Assembly: GCF_026805325.1 (NCBI RefSeq)
Contig: NZ_JAPRAT010000002.1
Location: 124,001 to 188,000 of the forward strand
From: Natronobacillus azotifigens
Lineage (GTDB): Bacteria; Bacillota; Bacilli; Bacillales; Amphibacillaceae
DNA: 64,000 nucleotides
Reading direction: 5' to 3'
This document shows, in pieces, positions 9,361 to 18,824 of the stretch (position 1 is the stretch's first letter; the number at the start of each line of letters is the position of its first letter). A program made the translations under genes and the position numbers. The notes beneath the pieces were generated by a model, which was not told where the DNA came from, searched no databases, and was given only the letters and a program-made list of their open reading frames with translations.

Positions 9361-9426
9361 TAATAATATTGATTGTTTCTTGATCAATTTGATAACTTTT
9401 TTTACATTTTTTCATTGAGTGTTCAT
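9361..9426 (-). pseudogene. N-terminal fragment of a second ABC ATPase
   Basis: Reading on the minus strand from an ATG at 9426 behind a GGAGAG site gives MNTQ, a TGA stop, then KNVKKSYQIDQETINII. This lines up with MNIQLNNVKKSYQTEQETIHVL, the start of the intact ATPase at 11460. The remainder of the gene is gone. The homology continues directly into a permease fragment, exactly as in the intact pair. Confidence 0.85.
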
Positions 9427-9590
9427 ATAATCTCTCCTTCCACTATTATCTTTATAGTTGTCCGAATACCTTAATGTCAAAATGATTAGGACTCACTAGT
9501 TTTCCAAGTATGCTTAGATAGGAGGACAAACTAACCGTGTTGCTTAGCCAATCAATGAACCCTGAATTTACAAGCATTTACATATAATAA
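9407..9590 (-). pseudogene. C-terminal fragment of a second ABC permease
   Basis: On the minus strand the frame VNSGFIDWLSNTVSLSSYLS aligns with VNLGLILWLNKTLSVFYLS near the C-terminus of the intact permease (about 11500-11600). A stop and frame loss follow. The order permease end then ATPase start mirrors the intact genes, showing that an entire module was once duplicated here. Confidence 0.82.
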
Positions 9591-9742
9591 AACTACATTG
9601 ACAATATTTTAAAAATAGTATATCGTAAATTTTACAGATAAATCAAATTTATGTAAATTAAATAAGTGGAAATATTGAAACTAGCAACCTATTAACAGGA
9701 TTTTTAATTATAAGTATTTTTAAAGAATGAGAGGATTATATT

Positions 9743-9907
9743 ATGTATAAGTTTAAAATGAAAAAGCTCTTCGTTTCTTTTACTTTAATTTTCTTCATAA
9801 TGAATATTATTACAATTAGTGGTGTTGAAGCAGGAATAGCTAAACCATCGATTAATCGGGATTTATCTAAAAACGACCAATATAATTTTAGTGATAAAGC
9901 AAGATGA
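9743..9907 (+). CDS. Small secreted peptide, 54 aa, unknown
   Basis: 54 codons after an AGAGGAT ribosome site. Residues 1-30 form a signal peptide: basic start (MYKFKMKKL), hydrophobic core, and a likely cleavage after GVEAG or in AGIA. The remaining 24 residues are polar (NRDLSKNDQYNF). It overlaps the start region of the VanZ gene and sits within the bacteriocin-like ABC region. It may be a peptide pheromone, a truncated bacteriocin precursor, or a decayed gene. I do not recognise a family. Confidence 0.5.
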   Translation: MYKFKMKKLFVSFTLIFFIMNIITISGVEAGIAKPSINRDLSKNDQYNFSDKAR

Positions 9908-9908
9908 T

Positions 9909-10508
9909 ATGAGCCTAATACAATTATATTTAGAAAAAATGATCCCCTTTGTAATCGTAGGTTGGTTGTTGTTTATCCTAATCAGAACTATTATTGTTAA
10001 GAGAAAAAAGTTGAAGGTCTCGTGGCACCGAGAAATTGTCATGTCCATTTTTGTAGCCTATATAATAGGGTTATTATCTCAAACAATATTACCAATGTGG
10101 CAATTTGGTATAGATAGTTTAACAGGAGAAATATATTTCTTTGTAACGTTTGAAAATTCGCTTGCAAGTATCAACCTAATTCCGTTTAATACGTTGTATG
10201 AATACTTTTTTTCTTTTAATGAAACCGTTAGTAGTTGGGAATCTGTATCCATGTTAAATATTGCAGCAAATTTGTTGCTTTTTTTACCCTTTGGATTTCT
10301 GCTTCCAGTTCTATGGGAAGAAATGCGATCAGTTAAAAGGTTACTAATAGTAGGTGTTGTTTTTGTATTAGCAATAGAATTTATTCAATATTTTATAGGG
10401 CGTAGTGCAGATATCGATGATGTTATTCTTAATTCTATTAGTATTGTATTTGGATATTTAATTTTCAAATGTTACCACGTGTTAACTAATAAAGATCATA
10501 ACAATTGA
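9909..10508 (+). CDS. VanZ family membrane protein
   Basis: About 199 residues with hydrophobic segments near residues 10-30, 45-65, 110-135, 145-160 and 175-190. It carries the VanZ-like pattern NIAANLLLFLPFGFLLP and a later IEFIQYFIGRSADIDDVILN block. VanZ proteins are linked to low-level teicoplanin resistance, but most have no known role. The ATG at 9909 follows the stop of the 54-residue peptide by one base. A GTG at 9891 is an alternative start. Neither has a strong ribosome site, so coupling to the peptide gene is likely. A degraded duplicate lies at 9243-9300 and a distant paralogue at 62366-62914. Confidence 0.8.
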   Translation: MSLIQLYLEKMIPFVIVGWLLFILIRTIIVKRKKLKVSWHREIVMSIFVAYIIGLLSQTILPMWQFGIDSLTGEIYFFVTFENSLASINLIPFNTLYEYFFSFNETVSSWESVSMLNIAANLLLFLPFGFLLPVLWEEMRSVKRLLIVGVVFVLAIEFIQYFIGRSADIDDVILNSISIVFGYLIFKCYHVLTNKDHNN

Positions 10509-10703
10509 TTCACGGGAAAAATTCTGTTGAACTTTCCTAGAACCTACTAGGTTGTACTGCTGTACTTCACGGTTTTCATCATTCGAAAATTAGGGTATTA
10601 GCCAGCAAAGTGGACATAAATATACTAGCTGATAAATACCTTATCTAGTGCATAAAAGATATAACAACCAAAAGCGGAAAAGGATTGCCCCCCCTCCTTT
10701 TCA

Positions 10704-10757
10704 TCATGCTCCTAGTTGTCCATTTTTGCGAGAAATTTCTTGATACAGAGCCACTTC
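10704..10757 (-). pseudogene. Fragment of a second secreted-protein gene
   Basis: On the minus strand this reads SGSVSRNFSQKWTTRS, against SGSRNFSQEWTTRS in the intact secreted protein at 14085-14486. The DNA is also nearly identical (shared AGAAATTTCTTGAT). No intact reading frame surrounds it. It lies just downstream of the ABC ATPase gene, so a second operon copy once followed the first. Confidence 0.78.
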
Positions 10758-10779
10758 GTATTGCTAAGAAAGAACTATT

Positions 10780-11460
10780 TTACGCATAGCTTAGTGATGA
10801 GAAGTTCACTTGTCCATCTCTCATCATTGCATGAACATCACTATACGATGTTAATTCTAAGTCATGCGTAACAAGAATGATCGTCACCCCCTGCTGTTGA
10901 ATATCTTTTAAAACTTTCATGGTTTGATCCCGACTGTTTACATCAAGATTGCCCGTTGGTTCATCACAAATTAGTAGCTTTGGATCATTCATTAATGCTC
11001 TTACAATTGCTGTTCGTTGCTTTTCACCTCCTGATAATTGGGAAGGCTTATGGTACATTCGTTCACTTAAACCGAACTGTTCAATCAGCTGCTTAGCTTT
11101 TTGCTCAATAACACTTTTTTTCTCGTAGGGTAATAGTGGTACCATTACATTCGTTAATAAGTTAAATTGATCGAATAATTGAAAGTCTTGAAAAACATAA
11201 CCAATATGTTCTCTTCTAAACGCACGCGTCTTTTCTTCTTTCTCCTTGCTCATTTCAAAATCTCCTAACAAAATGGAGCCTTGATCTACAGATTCCAGCC
11301 CTGATAAACACCGCATTAATGTTGTCTTTCCCGATCCGGATGGTCCAGTAATTGTTAGCCAACAACCTGATTCTAATTCTACATTCACATTTTTTAAAAC
11401 ATGGATTGTTTCTTGCTCAGTTTGATAGCTTTTTTTGACATTATTTAATTGAATGTTCAT
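10780..11460 (-). CDS. ABC transporter ATPase (MacB/LolD type)
   Basis: 226-residue ATP-binding subunit with Walker A GPSGSGKTT near residue 39, a Q-loop in VFQDFQLFDQ, signature LSGGEKQR near 142, Walker B LLICDEPTG near 163 and a switch histidine in LVTHDLEL. It belongs to the MacB/LolD/FtsE-like subfamily that pairs with FtsX-type permeases. Its start overlaps the permease gene by 20 bases, so the two are co-translated. Context with a secreted small protein suggests export of, or protection from, a peptide. Confidence 0.93.
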   Translation of the reverse strand: MNIQLNNVKKSYQTEQETIHVLKNVNVELESGCWLTITGPSGSGKTTLMRCLSGLESVDQGSILLGDFEMSKEKEEKTRAFRREHIGYVFQDFQLFDQFNLLTNVMVPLLPYEKKSVIEQKAKQLIEQFGLSERMYHKPSQLSGGEKQRTAIVRALMNDPKLLICDEPTGNLDVNSRDQTMKVLKDIQQQGVTIILVTHDLELTSYSDVHAMMRDGQVNFSSLSYA

Positions 11461-13966
11461 GATAAGGTCCCCTTCTGCTAATAATTTGATAGATACTTGA
11501 GTACGTTAATATCAAAATAATTAGGAAAATCACTAGATTGCCAACTAGACTCAGATAGAACACGCTTAATGTTTTATTTAACCACAAAATGAGTCCTAAA
11601 TTTACTAACAGTCCAATCAAGATTGTTGTTCCAGACCAAATAACGACTTCTTTAAAAAAGTAACTATAAATTTTTCGGTTTGCCCAGCCTATAGTCACAA
11701 AAAGTTCTAGTTCGGACTGACGCCTTTTCAGCATCCGACGGAAAGACTGGTAGATCGTCATAAAGCTTAAACCATAAAGAATAAATAAAATAATTACCAG
11801 GATCCCTTCGATTTCCCCATGGACATACGTACCGAGTTTTGTTTCGGTCACATTTTTAACTGTACCCCATAGAAAGACTGGAAGAAAGCTAGTTAAAAAT
11901 GTCATAGAAAATATTTGCACAGCAGCTGACATAATATACCCACAATAAAAGCGTACGTTCGCAAGGATAAAATTCTGTCTTTGGGTGTCGATAACTCTTC
12001 TAAATGGTCTTCGAAATACAAGTCTCTCCACAATTCCATACAAACCAAACACAATTACACCTAATCCGAATAGAAACAATAGGGGGAGACGGTTATCTGA
12101 CTCGTAGCGATAATAAAAGAGCACCATGGTAACGATTAGAAACGGTACTACTAACATTATCCCCCATTCACGATAGCGTAACTGTTTAATCTTTTTTTCT
12201 TCCCATCCAAGAATAGCTAGACGTTGTTCATCAACTTGCCGGTCCGTTACTAAGTTAAAAAAAGTGAAACCTAGGAATGTCAATGCAACTAGGGTATAGA
12301 GACCAATGAGTAATATTTGGAGAATATTCCAGCTTGCAATAACCGTATCAGCAGCTCCAAGAGTAGTAAAGGATTGCACAACCTCTCCAATCCCTTCCAC
12401 ATCAACGACGATTTCTTGTAGAGATGCCCCCGCGACTATATCCACGGTAAAGCCTTGTTCCTCCCACTCTGAGGCAAGCTGGCGTAGTTTTTCGGCAGCA
12501 TCTGTATCATAACCAGTAATTCCTCCTACTCTAACACGAATTGCATCAATCGGTGCTTCTCCTTTTGCTTTTTCCGCAATATCTAATGAGACAAGCCCAT
12601 GTGCAGGTGTCGTGATAAAACTTCCCGGGACAGCAGATGGTTGGAGCTTCACATCAGGATTTGATTTTAAATAGGGCAGCTCCCTTCCATAAATACCGAG
12701 TGGTGCCGAAGCAAGAGTAGACATATCCTCCTCAATCGAAAACGTTCCATTTTCAACAAAGCCGATAAAGTCTTCGTCAACTAAAGCCTGATTAACTTCA
12801 TCTAGTTGATAAAATTCAATTTCTTCAATGTCTCGATAAATTGGTGCTTCATAAATAGGATCCTCACCGATTTGCCGAACAACTAGTGTTTGGTCAGCAT
12901 TCACCTCATATTTAATCGGTGCTAATCGATAACCTATCCGTTGACTATGTAAATTATATGTTCCACCTGGTGCTCCACTTGTGATGCCATCCCCAGCTTG
13001 AGAAGAAAGGTTAAAATCTTCATCAATGAATAATAGGGTTTGTGTAAAAGGGGAATGTCCATCGTCTGGAGTAATCAATAGTTCTTTTTGATTAAATTGA
13101 CGCTTAGTTTCAATATGCTCATCAACTATCGAGATATATTTATCACGTTCCTCATACAAAGTCAACGAAGGATTGCCATCAATAAATTTTTCAGATAATA
13201 TTTCAATCTCACTTTGAGTTAGTGGCGTTAATTGATCAATAGTTAAATCAAAGGAAATTGGTATAGAAACATCTTTTAAACTTAGAACAGGTACAGATAA
13301 TTCGCCATCACGATACGTTTGATAATCATAAATAGTCTCGTTTAGTGAACTAAAATCAAAATCTACTAACTTTCCTTCTTCTCCAGGATCAATTGCAACT
13401 ACTTGATGATATGATGCAGGGAATAAAAAAGTCGCAATGTTGAAACTAAAATAGTCGTTTATTAATTCATGCTTAGACGGAAAAATCCAAAATGGTTGTG
13501 TAGCTGTTGGTTCACCGAAATCATACAAATAATAGTTAGTTTGGTCTGAATAAGTATGAACGCCGTCACTTGTTTGATAAGTAAACGCAAAATAAACAGG
13601 TTCATCTTCTTTTTTAATTGCCCATGTTCGTTCCCTTGCGTTAAAAAGGGCAATTGCCGCAACCGGTGCAGCAATATCCACATCTGGATGTGCTTTGATT
13701 TCTTGCCATTGTTCCAGAGTAATACCGCCATTCCCAATTCCAAGATAATTTTCTTCGACTAAGCCTAATTCTTCTTCTATGTTAGTACGTGCATTAGCAG
13801 GTCGAATAAGGATATCATAGGTACTTCTTGAAAAGTCGCTAATGCCTTGCTGAACTTGCTGTTGGGCGTCTGTTAGTAATGACAATGAGAATGGAATCGT
13901 TAAGAAGATCAATAATAGAATAAATATCATAAAAAGATATATTTTTTTAGAAAAAAGTTTAAACAT
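11441..13966 (-). CDS. Large FtsX/MacB-like ABC permease
   Basis: 841-residue membrane protein. One N-terminal helix (about residues 9-30) is followed by a long extracellular region of about 500 residues. Membrane segments then lie near 545-570, 600-615, 625-645, 680-705, 725-745, 775-800 and 805-825. This is the FtsX-like layout with an extra pair of helices. Similar large permeases accompany lactococcin-972-type bacteriocins. It lies between a secreted-protein gene and its ATPase in one minus-strand operon. Likely role: efflux, immunity or mechanotransmission acting on an extracytoplasmic peptide; the substrate is inferred. Confidence 0.82.
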   Translation of the reverse strand: MFKLFSKKIYLFMIFILLLIFLTIPFSLSLLTDAQQQVQQGISDFSRSTYDILIRPANARTNIEEELGLVEENYLGIGNGGITLEQWQEIKAHPDVDIAAPVAAIALFNARERTWAIKKEDEPVYFAFTYQTSDGVHTYSDQTNYYLYDFGEPTATQPFWIFPSKHELINDYFSFNIATFLFPASYHQVVAIDPGEEGKLVDFDFSSLNETIYDYQTYRDGELSVPVLSLKDVSIPISFDLTIDQLTPLTQSEIEILSEKFIDGNPSLTLYEERDKYISIVDEHIETKRQFNQKELLITPDDGHSPFTQTLLFIDEDFNLSSQAGDGITSGAPGGTYNLHSQRIGYRLAPIKYEVNADQTLVVRQIGEDPIYEAPIYRDIEEIEFYQLDEVNQALVDEDFIGFVENGTFSIEEDMSTLASAPLGIYGRELPYLKSNPDVKLQPSAVPGSFITTPAHGLVSLDIAEKAKGEAPIDAIRVRVGGITGYDTDAAEKLRQLASEWEEQGFTVDIVAGASLQEIVVDVEGIGEVVQSFTTLGAADTVIASWNILQILLIGLYTLVALTFLGFTFFNLVTDRQVDEQRLAILGWEEKKIKQLRYREWGIMLVVPFLIVTMVLFYYRYESDNRLPLLFLFGLGVIVFGLYGIVERLVFRRPFRRVIDTQRQNFILANVRFYCGYIMSAAVQIFSMTFLTSFLPVFLWGTVKNVTETKLGTYVHGEIEGILVIILFILYGLSFMTIYQSFRRMLKRRQSELELFVTIGWANRKIYSYFFKEVVIWSGTTILIGLLVNLGLILWLNKTLSVFYLSLVGNLVIFLIILILTYSSIYQIISRRGPYHEHSIK

Positions 13967-14084
13967 ACTGATCTCCCCCTTCTAATCTAAAATAATATAA
14001 ATCTTTTAGTAAATATATTAAGAAATGCACAGGTACCAAAATATAAGTACCTATGCATTTTTTCAGTGAATACCTAATGCTGAT

Positions 14085-14486
14085 TTAATATCTTATTGTT
14101 GCTGTACCGTATGTCCAATGGCTTGGACCATAATCGCGGCTAGTTACTCTTGCACCTGTTGTAAAAGTTGTTAAGCTTCTCGTTGTCCATTCTTGAGAGA
14201 AATTTCTTGATCCAGATCCAGGTTCGGTTCTTGGATTAACTCCAGTTATTCCAGGATCAAAGGTAAATGAGACAGACCCGCTAACATTAGTACTAACTGT
14301 AAGTGTGTACGAAGTATTAGTTCGTCCATTTAATCTAGAAGGTGTGAGATACGCTTGCGTTGCATTTTGGATGGAAACATTTTCTTCTTGGAAGTGTAAT
14401 GCTTTAATTTCAGTGGCGTGTAAATCTTGCTGAGTGATAACAAACAAAAAAGACATGAAAATTAGTGTTTTTATAACTTTTTTCAT
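14085..14486 (-). CDS. Secreted protein, possible bacteriocin-like
   Basis: 133-residue protein with a signal peptide (MKKVIKTL, hydrophobic core, cleavage probably after DLHA). The mature part is Ser/Thr/Gly/aromatic-rich, cysteine-free and beta-like (SGSRNFSQEW, then SHWTYGTATIRY at the end). I chose the ATG at 14486 because GAGGAGG precedes it; an upstream in-frame start has none. It is first in an operon with the large ABC permease and ATPase. That gene order resembles lactococcin-972-type loci, but I cannot confirm the family. A degenerate copy of its middle lies at 10704-10757. Confidence 0.6.
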   Translation of the reverse strand: MKKVIKTLIFMSFLFVITQQDLHATEIKALHFQEENVSIQNATQAYLTPSRLNGRTNTSYTLTVSTNVSGSVSFTFDPGITGVNPRTEPGSGSRNFSQEWTTRSLTTFTTGARVTSRDYGPSHWTYGTATIRY

Positions 14487-14663
14487 AATAATTACCTCCT
14501 CAGATTTGTGTACAGATATTTCAACAGCCGCCCTCCCTCGTATAATATTTTTACTAATATCTGTATAATAGTAGTCTAGCAAAAAAAAATGGAAATATCA
14601 ACCGTTTAATAGAAAAAATTTATTTTTATGTAATATTTTCTCACAATAATTAGTGAAATTAAT

Positions 14664-14711
14664 AAATAAGAGAGAGAATAAACACATCACTGTTTATTCT
14701 CTCTCTTATTT
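14664..14711. terminator. Perfect 21-bp hairpin, possible bidirectional terminator
   Basis: AAATAAGAGAGAGAATAAACA is repeated as its exact complement around a 6-base loop. It lies between the start of the secreted-protein gene and the end of the Mrp operon. There is no long T run on either side, though both arms end in TTATTT. Nothing else is evident in 14487-15046 except the Mrp terminator. Confidence 0.45.
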
Positions 14712-14934
14712 AAAAAAGGTAAAAGTTCAAAATTTTATTATAGCTCTCTGCTATTCCGGTTATTCAATGAGCAAAAAATGATTTCAATGCTCATTATTAG
14801 TTCAGATGCTAACCCCATTCTATACGATCTCATCCTATTTTCAGAATATAGCCTTATATAGGTTTATTTTCTTCAAATTATATATTTCTACATTGACGAC
14901 CCCTAACAAGGTTATATTATCTACGTATAAATCC

Positions 14935-14972
14935 ATAAAAAATAACCCACATCTAATGAAGTGCGGGTTATC
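14935..14972 (-). terminator. Terminator of the Mrp operon
   Basis: On the minus strand ATAACCCGCA pairs with TGTGGGTTAT (one G-U pair), followed by TTTTTTAT. It lies about 75 bases after the last Mrp gene. Confidence 0.8.
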
Positions 14973-15046
14973 TTTGCAAATAGCGCTCTCGTAATACTGT
15001 CCTTGTCTCTAAAGATCCAATCTTTGATGTCGATATTGAACACCCT

Positions 15047-16912
15047 TTATAAGAAATTCAATAACGAAATAAGAAGAACAAGCAGCATAATTCCATAAAT
15101 GAAAACATCTGATTTAATAATGACTTGCTCCATTTTATTTAAGACTTTTTTCGTCACAGCAATAAATTTATCATAGGCAGGTTGATAATACCCGCTCTCT
15201 GGGTTTAATTGTTTAGGGAGATGAAAATGAAATAAGTGATATCTCATCCCTACTATATAAATCAATGCACCCATTGAATAAACAGGTAGCATCGTGCTCA
15301 AATCATCGTACAAAAATACGTTCATGCCGACCAAATAATTATCAATAAACTGTGCATCGTAATTTAATGTTCTAGCTGCAGGAATAATAAAATAATCTAG
15401 TAAGGCATTAGGGAACAAGCCAATTGCAACCACACCAACTGCTAAGATAACCATAGCAACCGTTCCTGAATTGTAGGTTTCTTTTACATCTTTATGTGCT
15501 TCGGCACGCTTACCAAAAAAGATTTGTATAATAAATTTGATGAATGATGCTGCTGTTCCGGCACTTGCTAACATAAAGAACTGTTCTGCCCAGAAAAAAC
15601 TCGAATGCCCATATACGTGTGCCTCTACGATTGCATGGTGTAAGACAGTTTTACTAGCATACCCATTAAATAAAGGCATACCTGTAATGCCGAATGCAGC
15701 AATAATAGCTACGATAGTAGTGAATGGCATATTTTTATATAAGCCACCTAATCGATACATGTTCTTATCTTTCGTTTTGAAGTAAACAGCTCCTGCGACC
15801 ATAAATAATAATGCTTTAAAGATCCCATGATTGATCATATGATAAAATCCACCAGCAAACCCCATTGATCCATCAAAACCAAGGTATGCGGCGACACCAA
15901 TTCCCATAATCACATATCCCATTTGACTTACACTATGATAGGCAAGCATACGTACCATTTCTTCTTGCTCCAGGGCAGCGATAACACCTACGATCATCGT
16001 TATAATCCCTATCCAGATGATGATCCCGCCAATATTTTCTAAGGTAAGGAGACTACCATTAAGCATTTGTTCGGATTGACCATTGGTTGATTCAATAACA
16101 GAGACGAACAATCGTAAAATCCCATAACCACCGATTTTCATCAAAATACCTGAAGATAAGGCGTTCACAGATAAGTGGGATTTTGGATAAACGACAGGAA
16201 CCCAGTGGTGCAAGGGAACCATACCGGCTTTTACACCAAAACCAAGAATAAATAAACCAGCCGCCACATAGCGAACCGCACCTAAATCACCGAATTTTTC
16301 TCCTAGGGTTAACCATTCGTAACTTTGTGTGTATGCTGATAAGATCAGAATACCAGCTAAAATACTTAACCCACCTATAATTCCGAAGTAAATATAGATA
16401 CTCCCGGCTTCAATTACATTTTGACTTCGCTGGTGAACCATTAGAACATAACTAGCAAAGGTCATGATTTCAAAGAACATGAAAAAACTCAATAAATCCC
16501 CCGCCATTAACGTTCCAAGTGTTGCTACATAGGTAATCATAAAGAATGAATAAAAACTTTTTTCACGACCAAAATTTTTAATGTCCACCGCTGTATAAAA
16601 ACTGACGACCAAAAAGATCAGTCCAGCAAAAATCATAAATAATAAACTCAATAAATCAATTCGAAAGATAATTCCATTTCCGAATACATGAGCAATATGC
16701 CACTCCAATGGAGCGTTTATAACTACGGGATAAATACTCACCATTAATATGATCGTTAAGAAAATAACGATGCGAACAGTGACTCGCCTTACACGACGAC
16801 GACGGCTAACCCTACCGAGGAATGGAATTAAAAGCAATTCTAATAGTACAATGACAATGATGATGATGGGTAAAGCTAGTTCAACCATCAACCGTAACTG
16901 AGTTATATTCAT
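15047..16912 (-). CDS. Mrp antiporter subunit, MrpA/NuoL-like (short)
   Basis: 621-residue, about 15-helix proton-conducting membrane protein of the NuoL/M/N-MrpA/D superfamily. Conserved features are the acidic residue in FFMFFEIMTF (helix 5) and GVKAGMVPLHHWVP with the conserved lysine. Full-length Bacillus MrpA is about 800 residues. Here its C-terminal MbhD- and MbhE-like parts are separate upstream genes, so this is the NuoL-like core. Last gene of the nine-gene operon, 36 bases after the MrpD gene. Acts in Na+/H+ exchange at the cytoplasmic membrane. Confidence 0.85.
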   Translation of the reverse strand: MNITQLRLMVELALPIIIIVIVLLELLLIPFLGRVSRRRRVRRVTVRIVIFLTIILMVSIYPVVINAPLEWHIAHVFGNGIIFRIDLLSLLFMIFAGLIFLVVSFYTAVDIKNFGREKSFYSFFMITYVATLGTLMAGDLLSFFMFFEIMTFASYVLMVHQRSQNVIEAGSIYIYFGIIGGLSILAGILILSAYTQSYEWLTLGEKFGDLGAVRYVAAGLFILGFGVKAGMVPLHHWVPVVYPKSHLSVNALSSGILMKIGGYGILRLFVSVIESTNGQSEQMLNGSLLTLENIGGIIIWIGIITMIVGVIAALEQEEMVRMLAYHSVSQMGYVIMGIGVAAYLGFDGSMGFAGGFYHMINHGIFKALLFMVAGAVYFKTKDKNMYRLGGLYKNMPFTTIVAIIAAFGITGMPLFNGYASKTVLHHAIVEAHVYGHSSFFWAEQFFMLASAGTAASFIKFIIQIFFGKRAEAHKDVKETYNSGTVAMVILAVGVVAIGLFPNALLDYFIIPAARTLNYDAQFIDNYLVGMNVFLYDDLSTMLPVYSMGALIYIVGMRYHLFHFHLPKQLNPESGYYQPAYDKFIAVTKKVLNKMEQVIIKSDVFIYGIMLLVLLISLLNFL

Positions 16913-16948
16913 AAAGCCCCCTCATTCTATGAGAATTTTGTTATTTTC

Positions 16949-18448
16949 TTACTCAATAAACGTTGGCACAGCCATATTTATAATATCCATGACAATATTC
17001 GGGAATAACCCAATGATAATGACTCCGGCGCCCACCAGTGCCATCGAGATTTTCATCGACCTTGGAACAGTTGTCCCCTGCGTGCTAACCACCACAATTG
17101 TCTCGCGACTTGGCTTCTCTTGTAAAAATGCTGAAATAACAATAGGTAAATAATATAATGCATTCAAAAAGCTACTTATTAAAATGACAATTAGTAACTC
17201 TGGTTGTCCTGCGTCTAAAGAAGCAAGACCTAAATACCACTTACTCATAAACCCACTTGTTGCAGGAATACCAATCATTCCTAAAGTCCCAATGCAAAAC
17301 ACCGTCATCGTGACTGGCATCGTATAAGCAATCCCGCTGAGGTCTTTCACATGTCGCTTTCCTGTCAAGTAAATTATCGAACCTGCACTTAAAAATAATG
17401 CGGATTTCATAAAGGCATGTGAAATGACATGAAATAACGCTGCTGAAATTCCAAGATCCGTCGCAAGCCCTAACCCAAGAAAAATATAGCCAATTTGCGC
17501 TACACTAGAGTATGCTAAACGACGTTTTATATCGGTTTGCGATAAAGCATACACCGAACCCATGATAATACTTAGTACAGCAAAAATGAGAATATAGTCG
17601 GTTAAACCTATATTTGTTGAAATATCTGGACCAACTACTCGGTAAATCATCTTAGCGATAGCAAATACATACGCTTTTACGACTAAACCGGATAGAAAAG
17701 CACTAGATGGCGTTGGTGCACTTGAATGCGCGTCGGGCAACCAATTATGTAGCGGAAAAATCGCTGCCTTGATACCAAAACCGGTAAGGATAAAGCCCAT
17801 CGCTAATAAAATATTTAGCGGATATTGCTCCCAAACTAATACTATTTCTTCGGCTATTAACGTCATATTTAAATGTCCCGTTACCATATAGATTAATGCA
17901 AAACCCATTAATACCGTAATGGAACCAATCGTCCCCATTATCAGGTATTTCATACTCGCCATTAGAGAGTCTTTCTTGTTTTTAATCGCGATAATCGCTA
18001 CAGAGGTGATTGATAAGATTTCGACAAAGACATACATATTGAAGATGTCATTGGTAAAAATCATCCCAATCATAGCGAATAACAATAAGAAAATGAGTGT
18101 ATAATAACTGTATATACGAGAAGGATCAATTTCATGTTCTAAATCACGAATCGAGTATAACAGAATAAAGAAGGCAATAACGATAACCACTGCTGTCATT
18201 AATACCGAAAATTCATCAACAAGAAACTCAATTCCAATTCCACGTTCATAAGAGCCAAATGTATAACTATAAGCCCCATGGTCAATTACATAAATTAATT
18301 CACCGATAGCCATAACTAAACTAACCACCAAAACAGACATCATAATGACTTGGAATCGTCGGTCAAACGGCCGCTTTTGTAATGGAATAATTGTAGCAAA
18401 AGCTAAAAGAAGCGTAAGAATAAAGATTGGAAAATGGATATTAATCAT
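16949..18448 (-). CDS. mrpD: Na+/H+ antiporter subunit MrpD
   Basis: 499-residue, about 14-helix NuoN/NuoM-like subunit. It has the family block FGIKAAIFPLHNWLPDAH, with conserved Lys, and the glutamate-bearing NMYVFVEILSI. Length matches MrpD/MnhD. Its start overlaps the end of mrpC by 8 bases. It is one of two antiporter-like subunits that, with the 621-residue subunit, form the ion-translocating arm. Confidence 0.92.
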   Translation of the reverse strand: MINIHFPIFILTLLLAFATIIPLQKRPFDRRFQVIMMSVLVVSLVMAIGELIYVIDHGAYSYTFGSYERGIGIEFLVDEFSVLMTAVVIVIAFFILLYSIRDLEHEIDPSRIYSYYTLIFLLLFAMIGMIFTNDIFNMYVFVEILSITSVAIIAIKNKKDSLMASMKYLIMGTIGSITVLMGFALIYMVTGHLNMTLIAEEIVLVWEQYPLNILLAMGFILTGFGIKAAIFPLHNWLPDAHSSAPTPSSAFLSGLVVKAYVFAIAKMIYRVVGPDISTNIGLTDYILIFAVLSIIMGSVYALSQTDIKRRLAYSSVAQIGYIFLGLGLATDLGISAALFHVISHAFMKSALFLSAGSIIYLTGKRHVKDLSGIAYTMPVTMTVFCIGTLGMIGIPATSGFMSKWYLGLASLDAGQPELLIVILISSFLNALYYLPIVISAFLQEKPSRETIVVVSTQGTTVPRSMKISMALVGAGVIIIGLFPNIVMDIINMAVPTFIE

Positions 18449-18824
18449 TTTTTTCTGCGCTCCTTATCTGCATGATTTCATCTAATTCTATCGTACCGTA
18501 TGCCTCATGAATTTTGACAATAAGGCTTAATGCAAAAGCTGTAACACCAATAGCAACAACAATTCCTGTTAAAATCATCGCAGACGGCAACGGATTTACA
18601 ACGGTTTCAGCTGCTTGTCCTTGCTCAACAATTGGTGCATTCGCCCCACTTATAAAACCGATCGAAACAAAAAACAAAAAGACAGATGTCTCCATAATAT
18701 TGATACCAATAACCTTCTTGATTAAGTTTGGATGTGTTAGTACTGTATATAATCCAATCACAAACAGTACCATCGCACCGATATAATTGATATTGTTCAA
18801 GAAAAAATCTATTTCAATAGGCAT
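18441..18824 (-). CDS. mrpC: Na+/H+ antiporter subunit MrpC (NuoK-like)
   Basis: 127 residues, three transmembrane helices, and the NuoK/MrpC pattern GLYTVLTHPNLIKKVIGINIMET with a conserved helix-2 lysine-glutamate region. The start shares a base with the mrpB stop, so translation is coupled. A polar loop near residues 62-78 precedes helix 3. Confidence 0.92.
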   Translation of the reverse strand: MPIEIDFFLNNINYIGAMVLFVIGLYTVLTHPNLIKKVIGINIMETSVFLFFVSIGFISGANAPIVEQGQAAETVVNPLPSAMILTGIVVAIGVTAFALSLIVKIHEAYGTIELDEIMQIRSAEKND

